From NCBI GenBank assembly GCA_026874595.1, contig CM049316.1, forward strand, positions 41,431,695-41,495,694: a stretch of DNA of 64,000 nucleotides. Direction: 5' to 3'. Origin of the DNA: Sipunculus nudus (taxonomy: Eukaryota; Annelida; Sipuncula; Golfingiida; Sipunculidae). A program made the position numbers and the translations under genes. The notes under the pieces were generated by a model. That model searched no databases, was not told the DNA's origin, and saw only the letters and a program-made list of their open reading frames with translations. Within the stretch, counting starts at the first letter, position 1. Each line of letters starts with the position of its first letter. Of the stretch, positions 34,229-44,190 are shown piece by piece.

Positions 34229-35022
34229 AGGCTACAGGCTTGAAATTTTGCATATACACACAGCAGAGTCGATATCTCTTCGATCAAACCTGTCACTCGT
34301 TCATGTAATGAAACCGTATTTCGTCAAAGAATAGCCCAAATAACAAGTATCCTCAAACGTTTCCCACATCGAGCGTAATTGGCATGAGTACATTTGATAA
34401 ATTTAAAATTCACCAGGAATATCCAGTATATACATGCATAATGAACGTGTATAAAGTAACGTTGTTCTTTAATCTCTACCTTTCTCTTACAGGTGCGTAA
34501 TTTATAGTTTCCCAGCTTCCGCACGACGGCGGAATAATCGAGTGTTGATCCATGAGAAGTTTTTATACCAATTCAAAAACCTTTTGCTCTTATCTTTGAA
34601 AGGATTAAACAAAGGCGTGGCGTACAAACCAGGGGACAAGAGGGCATTTCACCTGCCGAATCCGCGTCAAATTGAGAGTGTGACGTGTGTGTGTGGAGGG
34701 GGTGGGGGGATGCAAATCTACAAAAAGAAAATTAAGTAGAGAAAATAAGTGAAAATATTACTGCTTTACTACTATACAGAACAGAAAAGGATTTCTACTA
34801 CAAAAAATTAACCTTCTGATTCTCATCATTAAATAATTAGGAAATTCAACCCTTTTGCCCTTATAAAACAAAATGTCAGGTATTTTTGTTGTTGTTGTTT
34901 TTTTTTTGTTTTTTTTGCCATATGTCTTTTGAATTTTACTTGATGTCCTAACTGATAAACATGAGTCATTTCACTTTTTTATATCAGTCAGTTCTCCAAA
35001 ATTTGACCAGCCTTTGCATTAT
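34229..35022. other. Gene-free stretch
   Basis: CTCTTACAG at about 34492 is an acceptor-like site with no open frame after it. A (GT)/(GGGGGT) tract lies at 34684-34710. Nothing else is supported. Confidence 0.3.
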
Positions 35023-35074
35023 AGATTCAGTTGTGGCTATATATATTATATACTTCAGAGCCACAACTGGATCT
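35023..35074. repeat. 16-bp inverted repeat, 20-base loop
   Basis: AGATTCAGTTGTGGCT (35023-35038) pairs with AGCCACAACTGGATCT (35059-35074) with one G-T-type mismatch. Confidence 0.9.
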
Positions 35075-35325
35075 ACCGTTTCGATTGCTAGCTCACAGCC
35101 TCGCAAGTCATGCATGTCAACTGAGCGTCGTTACCCATGAGTCACTCATTTGCACTGATACGCAAATGAACGTTACCGTTAATAATATATTTCATTGGGT
35201 TTTAAATTAAAGAATCCCTGGACCGTTAAACCACTGTAGGTACATATAGTATCTCTTCCACTCGTCTTTTATTACTCCTTCAAACACCAAAAACGGGACC
35301 CGATTGACGGGGTTTCGCGCTCTAC

Positions 35326-36603
35326 CAGAGTTGGGTCCAAAATAAATTGTATTTGAAGTAATTGTAATTACATCGATTGCTTTTGAAAAGTAATTGTTTG
35401 AACAATTACTTTTCAATTACTTTTGGGTATATTTGTCTTATATGAATAATTCCATCAAACTGTCAAATTTAATAAGCATACCTGGCTATTAACCAGTTTC
35501 CCATGCATGGTTGTTCCTCATGTGTATATTTCAGGGGCATATATGCATTTTAAATGATATTTTTAATTTCTCAGGCTACCAGTTAATTTTGACCAAATAA
35601 AAAAGTTTCCCATCAAACCTATCACAATGTAAAGATTACTCCCGGTTATCTGAAATCACTTTCAAGTTATTTCTGGGGGGTAGCCTGAACCTAATTTCAG
35701 GTTAACTCACACTGATTAAATTAACGTCTTGCTGATTTAATTAAATTATAAATTTTAATGCTTTTAACTAATGATATATTAGAACAATAAACCCCATGAA
35801 AGACACAAAATCTAAAAGGTTGAATCAGTCTTATAAGGGTTGTCGCAAATTTTTAACAATGTAATAAAGTGTATTTTTATTTACTCGTACACTTTGCCAA
35901 AGCGCATGACAAATTACTTGCAAACAAAGGATATACAAAGGTTCATATGAATATTATGTAATAAACATACAGAAACAGCAGTTTTGAAATGTCATGGTTT
36001 TTATCCGTTTAGTGGTAACCAAAAGCAACATATATCCAAGTTTGTCTACATAATAATGTTACACCAATTTTCTTTCCCTTCTTTTACCATATACCTTCAT
36101 TGAAATGGCTCGGTTTATATCCATTTAGTGGTAACCTAGAGCCAAACACACGCGTTTGTGTCTTTATAATAATTTTTATTTGATATGTTTTTTTTTTCCT
36201 TTAAAAAAAAACAAGCTTTATGATATAACACAATCTGGATTTTGTGGCGACTATGAAATGTTATATGACATTACCACTAAACAATGACTTTTTGTACATA
36301 TCCTACTGCGATTCATGTTATAATAGATCTGGTAGGTTGTGCCTTTATTAAAATTGTTACGACTGTTAAAAATGTTAAGAGCTCAAACCAATCTCTAACC
36401 CAGTTGCTATTCGTGTATGAGGTGAATGGTCCTAAAACACAAAGGTAAATTGCAAAAGTAATTGCGATTACTTTGAGAAGTAATTGTAGTTGTAATCGAT
36501 TACTTTTCTGAAAACACAAAAGTAATTGTAATTGTAATCCATTACTTTTGAAAGTAATTGTATTTGTCATCGATTACTTTAAAAGTAATTGGACCCAAGT
36601 CTG
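35326..36603. mobile_element. hAT-type MITE with AAGTAATTG repeats
   Basis: The left end CAGAGTTGGGTCCAA and the right end, read inward, CAGACTTGGGTCCAA. CGCTCTAC before and CGCCTTAC after are a diverged 8-bp target duplication (6 of 8). The CAGNN start and 8-bp duplication fit the hAT superfamily. Both ends carry many AAGTAATTG / CAATTACTT words, giving long subterminal inverted pairing. Inside, a block with TTTAGTGGTAACC is duplicated (about 36001 and 36115). No transposase frame. Confidence 0.75.
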
Positions 36604-36929
36604 CGCCTTACAGAACGTCCTAAAAGTTATATTTGTATTTTAAATCCTTTAATTTTCGAATTTGTTCAGAAAGTCATGAAAAAATAGGAAATTTGGTTTT
36701 CCATACTTCTCTGTTGTAATTCACCTGTATATATAATAACAATCTCTTGGATAAATTACTTACATAATAGGTTTGCATATAGTCAATAAAAAGTTTGCAT
36801 CAAACAGGAAAAAAAATAATAATAATGACTGTCCTGCAAAGCTTTAACAAGCGAGTTGCTGAACTTGTTTCTATACATTTTTGAAAAGTCATCAAAATGT
36901 CATTAAATTTTACTGTTCTCAAGTGTGTA

Positions 36930-37463
36930 AAGCCTCGGTCACAACCGTGATACGGTCGCCGTACGGCGGGTGATTTAGGCTATTCCGTGCGGTCGACGTA
37001 CGTCAACCGTGCGTTTTTTCAAAGGCCGCAGGGACTCTGCAAAGTCCCTAACTGGCATTAGAGCAAGCCCTTAAGTTGATGCGGCGGCCGCGGGTCAGGC
37101 AGCCACCTACGGGCTCCGTACGGGCACCGTACAGTAGACGTATAGATGTCGTGAGACCGAGAGACGTACGGTGTACCTGCGGCTGTCGTAAGGGGTCTTT
37201 GCGTCTTTGGCAAGGTTAGCTTACGGCGTCCGCAGGGTTAGCTTACTTTACCGTGCGAATTTATGCCGTGAGAATTTGGGAGACCTTGCCGTTCACGCAC
37301 GTCGGCCGCATATGTATTCCTTTCGTTTCAAAAACCGAACGGTGATCTAGGGTGCGCGGTGAGCGCAAAGGGTTATGCCCGAGGCTTAAGTATTCCTGCG
37401 GTCCCAAAAACCGTACGGTACTCTACGGTTTGCGGTGACCGCAGCGGGTTGTGACCGAGGCTT
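36930..37463. mobile_element. GC-rich element with perfect 17-bp TIRs
   Basis: AAGCCTCGGTCACAACC at 36930-36946 is the exact inverse complement of 37447-37463. The interior is very GC-rich for this region and dense in CCGTACGG-type words. The right end is partly duplicated (GAGGCTTAAGTATTCC near 37381 and GAGGCTTAAGTGC at 37457), about 76 bp apart. No coding frame. The superfamily is not clear and no clean target duplication is visible. Confidence 0.75.
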
Positions 37464-37660
37464 AAGTGCAAGCAAAAACGTCTCGTACAGAGCGAGATAT
37501 AAAGTTTTCGGTATATATATTAATCTATTGATTTTCCTGCAAGAAGCAACTTCTGCTCTATGATAATAGTCTTTTTTACCTGATGAGTATATAAACGTAT
37601 AGAATAGTAAACATGTGTGACAAAATTTGATTCTTCTCTATGTTTGTATGTTTGTATACC

Positions 37661-37661
<1 letters not shown>

Positions 37662-37697
<36 letters not shown>
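37662..37697. repeat. (TA)n microsatellite
   Basis: TA run of about 36 bases passing into a TGTGTG end. Confidence 0.9.
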
Positions 37698-37699
<2 letters not shown>

Positions 37700-37705
<6 letters not shown>

Positions 37706-38690
37706 AGGCTGGTGCTTAACCCAGGCAGATAACCCACGCGGCTTCACTCGAAATACAACAGGTTCGACGTGAACAAGGAGTAGTTTTATTCAGTAAATAA
37801 AAGCCCGCGCCACTGATCGTGTCTGGTGGCTCAGATGCGGGAGCAGTTCTCATATTTCAGCCGACATCTTGAGTTTAAAATCAATTATATCACAGGAAGA
37901 AAAACTGTTACGTTTAGGTGACCCGCAAAACCCCAATTAACAACAAGTGCATGGGTTACGGAATTAATTCTAACCCGTGGCTGGCTTTTTCATTTGGGGC
38001 CTTTTTCCTTTTGGAGGTGTTGAATAATTAGACATTTCTTCTCAAAGAAAATTGCAAGAAGATAGATTACTGGGGACAAAGCTTATAACAACGGATTCCA
38101 GGGTCAGCGAATTTGCTAGGTCCCCAGAGGTGCTATAATTTACCGCGTTGTCAACCTGTCCCTTATTTACTGTCGTCTGCTTCCACTGTGGTCGACTTGG
38201 TCTCGGGGGGACCATTCGGGGATGTTTTCTACTTTAATGTTCATTCCTGAATTTCTAACAGCTTCAGTTATGCGCCTTGAGCGCGATCTAGAAGGAAAAC
38301 CGCCCCATGTTTTCTGCGTCGCCTACATAGCAATTAACACTTAATTAGCCCATACTGGTTGAACATTTTAGAAGCCGCCCATTAAATTCTAAAACGTGCC
38401 ATATATCACGCATTTAGCTGATTAGCCAGAGTTGCCCGCAGAACAAATGCGGCCTTGTCCTCCAAGCTATTGTGCCGAAGTGCGCCATATATCTCTAGCA
38501 GGTCGTAAAATATATGACATGACTTGGCTTTCTACAGCGCGTGATTTCTAGCCATAACACTTGAATGCACTTGTTGAACCTATAGTTGCGTCAAGCTGGA
38601 AAAAAACATTTAGACAAACCCTCTAACACCAATAACCCTCCGCCTACCGTCACCTATCATGGGCAGATAGGCCTGTCACAGGGATTCCCC
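37700..38690 (-). other. GC-richer block with coding-like minus-strand segments; gene end or solo LTR
   Basis: Distinct in composition from both sides. On the minus strand, 38406-38531 is open after an in-frame TAG and includes YDLLEIYGALRHNSLEDKAA; 38167-38322 is open after another TAG and includes ITEAVRNSGMNIKVENIPEW. An acceptor-like TTTTTTTCCAG lies near 38602. AATAAA on the minus strand is at 37785-37790. A minus-strand transcript could end there. Alternatively, TGTGACAGG (minus strand from 38680) to about 37705 with the signal near its end has the shape of a solo LTR; I found no flanking duplication. Confidence 0.3.
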
Positions 38691-40100
38691 GTCGTGTCTA
38701 TTCTACCCTCCCCTGGAGATATGAGTAATCCTTAGGATGTTATATAAATATATATAGTCTTGCAAAATTCAGAGACGTAAGTTCAGTTGAACTATCAGTT
38801 CATTAATACATATCTGTGTTTTTATAAAATATATAAATTAAATCAAATTAAGTAGATCACAATAAAATTCTTATAGTGATCCCAATAAGGAATATAAAAA
38901 TAATAATTCCAATTTTCCATATGAAGTTTTAAACGATATATTAAAGTATTTTATTATATCAATTAACATTCCAGACCATATACCCATGCAAGTGGGATGG
39001 GGAATGTATTATTAAACATTACAAGCACAGAAGATGAAGAAAACATGCTGTCATCTCCTCTAATTTGTAATAGTTTCTTCTAATGATAGGCTCTAGATTA
39101 TATAACACGAATAAGAGTTCTGTATTTTTTTATGGATAAAGACTTATACATCTTTGCAAAATTAAAACTGGCGGGGCTGGGAGGGGGCAGATTAAAAAGG
39201 GTTTGTATGAAGAGTTTCAAGTTAACTTTTGTGACAGAACTACCATGACGTTCTTAAGACGGCTGCCAGATGGCAGCACTGTAGATCTCAATCCCTGCTG
39301 CGCACCAGAGGCCAGACATTGGGGCTCGCTGACCTTGGACTCTGCACTATAAAAAAAAAGGGCTCTGTCTTTTGGACATGCAGTCTGTTTGTCCCTACGG
39401 AAAACAGGAAGACACCATCAGCAACTATGTACAATATCTTCCGAGCATATTAAATTACGGGTCTAATGCCGGCCCATAAATCTAACGTATCCCTAATCCA
39501 TACGCTAGCCAATAATTACGGGCAAGATGGACGACTTCCTGGGGAGGGCCATGGCTCCGTGTCATGCAGGGTGATATCAAAGGTGTTACAAAACCGCTAC
39601 ATCTGACGGCATCTTGTATACGGAGATTCCTCGGTAACCACACCCCGGGCCAGAGGTCCCAGGTCCAGGCCGCGGGCTGGGATCTGGTCCTCAAACTCTA
39701 ATATGTCATGTTTATGAAGAAAAAAAAACAATATGGAACTTTCCGTGTTATTTACATTTTACTTTACAGTTGTTCACTTATTTTCCTTCTTCATTTCTGT
39801 CTTTGAAATAGAAATTAAAACTTTAAGCCTATAATATAACCTATAAAAACGATGGGCCGCACAACCCCAAACACGAAAGGAGCAAATAAGGCCCCACGGG
39901 ATTTATTAATTGTAAATAAGAGAATATAGGCATGTGCATGCAAAGGGGCCTATAATAAAGCCAAAAGTATAAAGGTTTATTACATATCGGGACCTTTTAT
40001 AAGTATTTTCATGCCTAAATGTTCTTGAGCAAATATATCGTTACACGTACATAGGCCCTACATAAACACATGCATGTATATATAGCTCATAACTATTTCC
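38691..40100. other. Gene-free stretch
   Basis: Mostly AT-rich. A more balanced patch lies at 39240-39720; its ORF at 39482-39694 (-) has no support. Nothing assigned. Confidence 0.3.
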
Positions 40101-40109
40101 AGGAGTGAA

Positions 40110-40110
<1 letters not shown>

Positions 40111-40144
<34 letters not shown>
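40111..40144. repeat. (TA)n microsatellite
   Basis: An uninterrupted TA run. Confidence 0.95.
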
Positions 40145-40147
<3 letters not shown>

Positions 40148-40522
40148 ATTATCAACAAAATGAACTGCCAATATTTTCGAATTTTCGTAATTTTCAGGAA
40201 TAAGGGCTAAGTAAGGGATACAATTTTCTAGCAGGCCTACAGTTTATACAGGGTTCTGAAACTTGAATTAAATTAAACTAATTTTAATAAAATTAGGCCA
40301 ATAGACCTACTTGGAATACTAGACCTATTTATGATCGGAAGTTCCTATTTATGAAAATAATGAACTCAGTATATCAACCCCCGCCCGCCTACCTAGGCCT
40401 ACATGTAGGCCTATACAGACCACGCACCTCTGTCACAAGTAGGCTGAACGCACAGAAGAAATCATTCATGCTTTTCTAACTTATGTTTTTGTTGTTCTAT
40501 ATTCATTAATTTACATTAAGCA

Positions 40523-40738
40523 CTAATTACCAGCAGATTTTTGGCTGCCACCTCTGTTCGTTTTTTTTTTTTTTTTTTTCCTCCGTGCTTCATGTGGGGT
40601 CCTCCAATACTTCGCCTCAGGACGGTGTTTTTTTCGGCCACAGGAAAAGTCATCTGCCATGTCTCTCTCGATAACTTTACGGTAAAATGGACGGATGGGT
40701 CCTGACATTACCAGACGTTGTAACATATGGATAAACAT
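40523..40738 (-). CDS. Possible short ORF or first exon, minus strand
   Basis: From ATG at 40738 the frame reads MFIHMLQRLVMSGPIRPFYR then KVIERDMADDFSCGRKKHRP and EAKYWRTPHEARR before a lysine run caused by a 19-20 base A tract. The section before the A tract looks like real protein: basic, with a mitochondrial-presequence-like start. The frame after it (to 40523) is untrustworthy. An A tract directly after coding sequence would also fit a retrocopy. No family recognised. Confidence 0.3.
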   Translation of the reverse strand: MFIHMLQRLVMSGPIRPFYRKVIERDMADDFSCGRKKHRPEAKYWRTPHEARRKKKKKKTNRGGSQKSAGN

Positions 40739-40809
40739 TGAGGTAAACCTGGCGGGAAGCGATCGTGTTTGTGTTCCTACGCGTGGCCGGGGTACTTTCT
40801 GGCGGGAAG
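40739..40809. promoter_or_regulatory. Candidate bidirectional promoter with paired E2F-like sites
   Basis: CTGGCGGGAAG occurs twice, 50 bp apart (GGCGGGAA at 40751-40758 and 40801-40808), and matches the E2F consensus TTCCCGCC on the other strand. The stretch is CpG-rich (ACGCGTGGCCGGGG) within AT-rich DNA and lies between two divergent ORFs. Confidence 0.35.
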
Positions 40810-40980
40810 ATGTTGCCGTTATGGGCAACTGAGACCGACATAAACCAGCAGTCGGAATTCTTCGACTGTTTCCGTATTCTGCGATATCTGCCGAGAACCC
40901 ACGAAGATGGTTTCGGATGGCTTCATGACAGTTTTTTGAAGGCTGAACACCACAGAGGCGTGGAAACTAATGAATCATAA
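40810..40980 (+). CDS. Possible short ORF or first exon, plus strand
   Basis: ATG at 40810 opens 56 codons to TAA at 40978-40980: MLPLWATETDINQQSEFFDC, FRILRYLPRTHEDGFGWLHD, SFLKAEHHRGVETNES. Composition is protein-like and codons use C and G more than the flanks. CAACAG|GTAAAC at 41011 is a donor-like site just after the stop, consistent with an exon. The upstream 5' UTR would be very short if the E2F-like site at 40801 is promoter. No family recognised. Confidence 0.35.
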   Translation: MLPLWATETDINQQSEFFDCFRILRYLPRTHEDGFGWLHDSFLKAEHHRGVETNES

Positions 40981-41011
40981 TGCATGAATGCATGTAGAAG
41001 CATGACAACAG

Positions 41012-42690
41012 GTAAACTGCTGCATTGCATACCCCCCCCCCCCCCAATTAGTTCAGTATAAGGCCTACAAGTAGTCTTTCCCATGTGATAAAACGTAGCC
41101 TATATTGATAATTGTCACAAGGTTTTGGAATACGACCTTAACTTAAGAACTTTTTAATTTAATATAGGTTAAAATAATTCAATTAGATTGCCTTTTGATT
41201 AGAATAAAAGAGCAAAATAATAAAAAGTTACATATATTTCCATGACGTTATTCAAAGGGATGGCGATTTCCCCAACCTTTTTTCACCATGTGACAGATGT
41301 CGTCTGCCGTGAATGGCGTAGTGATCCCTGCCAACTTGTCATTGCCATGTCAATACCCGGAAGTTGGTGAATCTCGGTTTGTGCCTGCACACTAGTACAC
41401 GCACCAATTTAATATATTTTCTTAAACTTTATTATATGTTGAATAGTCTAAGAAAACTGAAAAATATTTTTTAATCTTGATTTTTTTTTAATTTACAGAA
41501 AGAAAACTTAGATAGGGCCTATATCCTTTAAACCATTTTGAATATATATTTGTCAATTTATTCTTGTATAAATTTAAAGTAAGGAAATGTAGGAGGGTGG
41601 TCACTCATTGTACCAGCTGAGTTGTTCTTCTCTTTGCATATTGCAAATAAATCTAAACTGAAGAAGATGCCATGGAAACAGGAAACTCCCTTGTAGGTTT
41701 TGGTTAAACTTTTCTCTTTCCTTTTTCAAATTTGTGACTAGAGTACAGTGTCAGATAATTCCTTTACATAATGACATTTAAAAACCCATGCACTGTTATC
41801 TAAGTGAGTAAAGTACTACCTATTACAATTTGTGGTAATTTGCTTTAATATATTTTTATCAAAACCCTGGTCAGAATCATAAGGGTTCTGCTTTGGTTAA
41901 ACCTTTTGCTAGACACCAAGGGTGAAGGGTAGAGGGTGTGTTCAAACCCATCTGCTGGCTCCAAGGACACAATATATGTGGGTACCATGACAAAAAATCA
42001 GCTGCACCATATTTTAGAGTTTCATTGGAAAATCATACATTGCAGATGTGTTGTTTTTTAAACACACTGAATATATTGATATATATGAAAAATAATGCAT
42101 CAGACTTTGGTACCACTCTTAACCTGCATGCAACTAATGCACTATCCCCATTCAAACACCACGCTACATCCCTGGACACTGAACAAATTAATAAAAAACC
42201 TGGACGCAATTACTGAACAAATTCATAAAAACACCTGGACGCAATTGCAAGTGTTTTATAAGATTAAAAAAACCAAACAATTTAATGATATGATGCTTAG
42301 GTTATGTCTGCTGGAATTAGGGTTATTATGTCAGCATGTAAAATGATATCTCTCTTTTTCCCACTCTGTGCATGATTAATTTTGTAGAACATGTATTTTG
42401 TAATGCATTCCATGCTGTTGTGACAATTTGTTTGTCAACTGTACTATGTGAGCCAGAGCACAGTCATGTTTCAGGAGAGATGGGAAGAAAGTAATGGCGA
42501 GTAGGACACTTCTTTTGTGCCACTGTATACTGATTTGTTTATTTTGTGATAAAATCACACCCAAAAATAGTTATTCAAGTGACTGTGGTGAGAGATATTT
42601 AAGCATGGTGAAGTCTTTTTAAGTGCAGATCTTTTGTACTTATTTTTTCTATACTTCATGCATCTAATAATTGTCTATATTTGGAAACTG
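41012..42690. other. Gene-free stretch
   Basis: C-run at 41033-41045. ACCCGGAAGTT at about 41354 fits an ETS site and GATGCCATGGAAAC at 41666-41679 an imperfect RFX X-box. ORFs at 41938-42346 lack splice support. Confidence 0.3.
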
Positions 42691-42699
42691 ATATGGTCC

Positions 42700-42890
42700 A
42701 AAACTATATATACCCAATAGTATATATAGTAAAACCCAAAATTATGGACAGTGGTACTTGTGGTTTTCTGTAATAGAGAGTTGTCCATGTAAGAAAGATT
42801 TAGGACTGCAGTGTACTTCTTACACGGCAGACGCAAATACAAATTTTTCAGTGGTGGAACTATGCCCATAATAAGAGGTTTCCTTGTATT
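42700..42890. repeat. Fragment of a pogo/Tigger-like MITE
   Basis: ATGGACAGTGG, GTAATAGAGAGTTGTCC and AATAAGAGGTTTCC words match the element beginning near 48551. Borders unclear. Confidence 0.35.
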
Positions 42891-42899
42891 CAAAAAATA

Positions 42900-43819
42900 A
42901 AATTTTAAGTATAGCTTGAAGTAGCATGAATAAATGAAGGATAGTAGGACTACTTAACTTTAGATAACTCTACATTCAAATTGGATGTCATGTCAATTAG
43001 CAATTTTGCAGGTGCTAATTGTAAAGTTGCAAAAACTAATCAACCAGTTCATGATGGTTGCAAGTCAAGGGTAGCTGTTCTGATGGAACTTCCTACCTTA
43101 AAAGTTTTGTCATATAAAAGTTAGGGCTTTATACTTTAATGAAATAGCATTGAGAAGAGCTTTATTGTATGAATTTAAATCAGGTTGCAAAGTAAAGGGG
43201 ATATCCTACCACTGAAAAATGTCTTCACCAGTAAGTGCCTGTAAAGCTTATTTATTTTTTCCTTTAATTAAAAATAATTGTAACAAAGGATCCTCTGTGA
43301 TGAATAATGTAAGTAATTAATGCACCTTACATTTCTGAAAATCCTTTGTATTGTAAAACATTTGAATTGCTTTGAAATTTAGTTTACACCTTTGTGACAT
43401 TATGCATCAAGATGATTTTGTTTGTAATCATTAAACATGCTTTTTAGGTATATAAAAGATACTGGACCTTATTTCTTTCAATCATTTCCCAGTTTTATCA
43501 TAAAATTGTAAACATTTAGAGTTCTGTGATACTAAGGTGGACTAACAGCCAACATCTTAGGTTATTAGTAAATGAGAAAGTAATGCATTACATACATGCA
43601 TGATTAGTTTAAGTGTTGGCAGGTGGTATAATGAAACAAAAATCATAAATTACTCTAATAACTGACATAGATGAGGAAAAAGGTATTACTAATAGTCATT
43701 TTTTTTACTTAGAGAAGACAAATTCTGGAGTCAGGTGCAACAAAAAAGAAAAACCCACATTGTATGCATGTAATATAATTTATTATTGATTTTTTATTTT
43801 CTCACATTTATATTTTCAG
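42900..43819. other. Gene-free AT-rich stretch
   Basis: No coding frame, repeat or TIR that I can support. Confidence 0.3.
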
Positions 43820-43873
43820 CTGAACCAAGTGTTGGGTTATATTTGTTCTGACCTTGTCTTAATAGGCTGCCAG
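43820..43873 (+). CDS. Possible small exon (low confidence)
   Basis: After TATATTTTCAG (43819) an 18-codon frame LNQVLGYICSDLVLIGCQ ends at CAG|GTTGGT. It is phase 0 at both ends, as is the candidate at 44122. The donor is weak. Confidence 0.15.
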
Positions 43874-44121
43874 GTTGGTGGAACCACATTGCATATTTTA
43901 ACATGTGGTATTGAAATCAGATGATGACATACACATTACCCCATTGATAATGTTATGTGTGTTTCCATTAAAATATGATGGAATGAGTTGATATCTGCTG
44001 ATTGACATTTTGATGCTCATACCATGTGTTCCACCAGTGGAAATGCTGGATTTTTATTTCACAGGTTTAAAAAAATATATTTATATATTTTAGTCAACAC
44101 TGTGCTTTCCATTATTTGCAG

Positions 44122-44190
44122 AATCTTGTGACTTGCAGAAAGGAAAATTATGTTGTTGAAGGCAAGCATGTTGTCCAGATGGTGGGACTG
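44122..44190 (+). CDS. Possible small exon
   Basis: Flanked by TTATTTGCAG (to 44121) and a consensus donor GTAAGT at 44191. The 69 nt are open in phase 0: NLVTCRKENYVVEGKHVVQM then VGL. Both splice sites are good and the peptide has no low-complexity bias. Isolation from other solid exons keeps confidence low. No family recognised. Confidence 0.3.
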
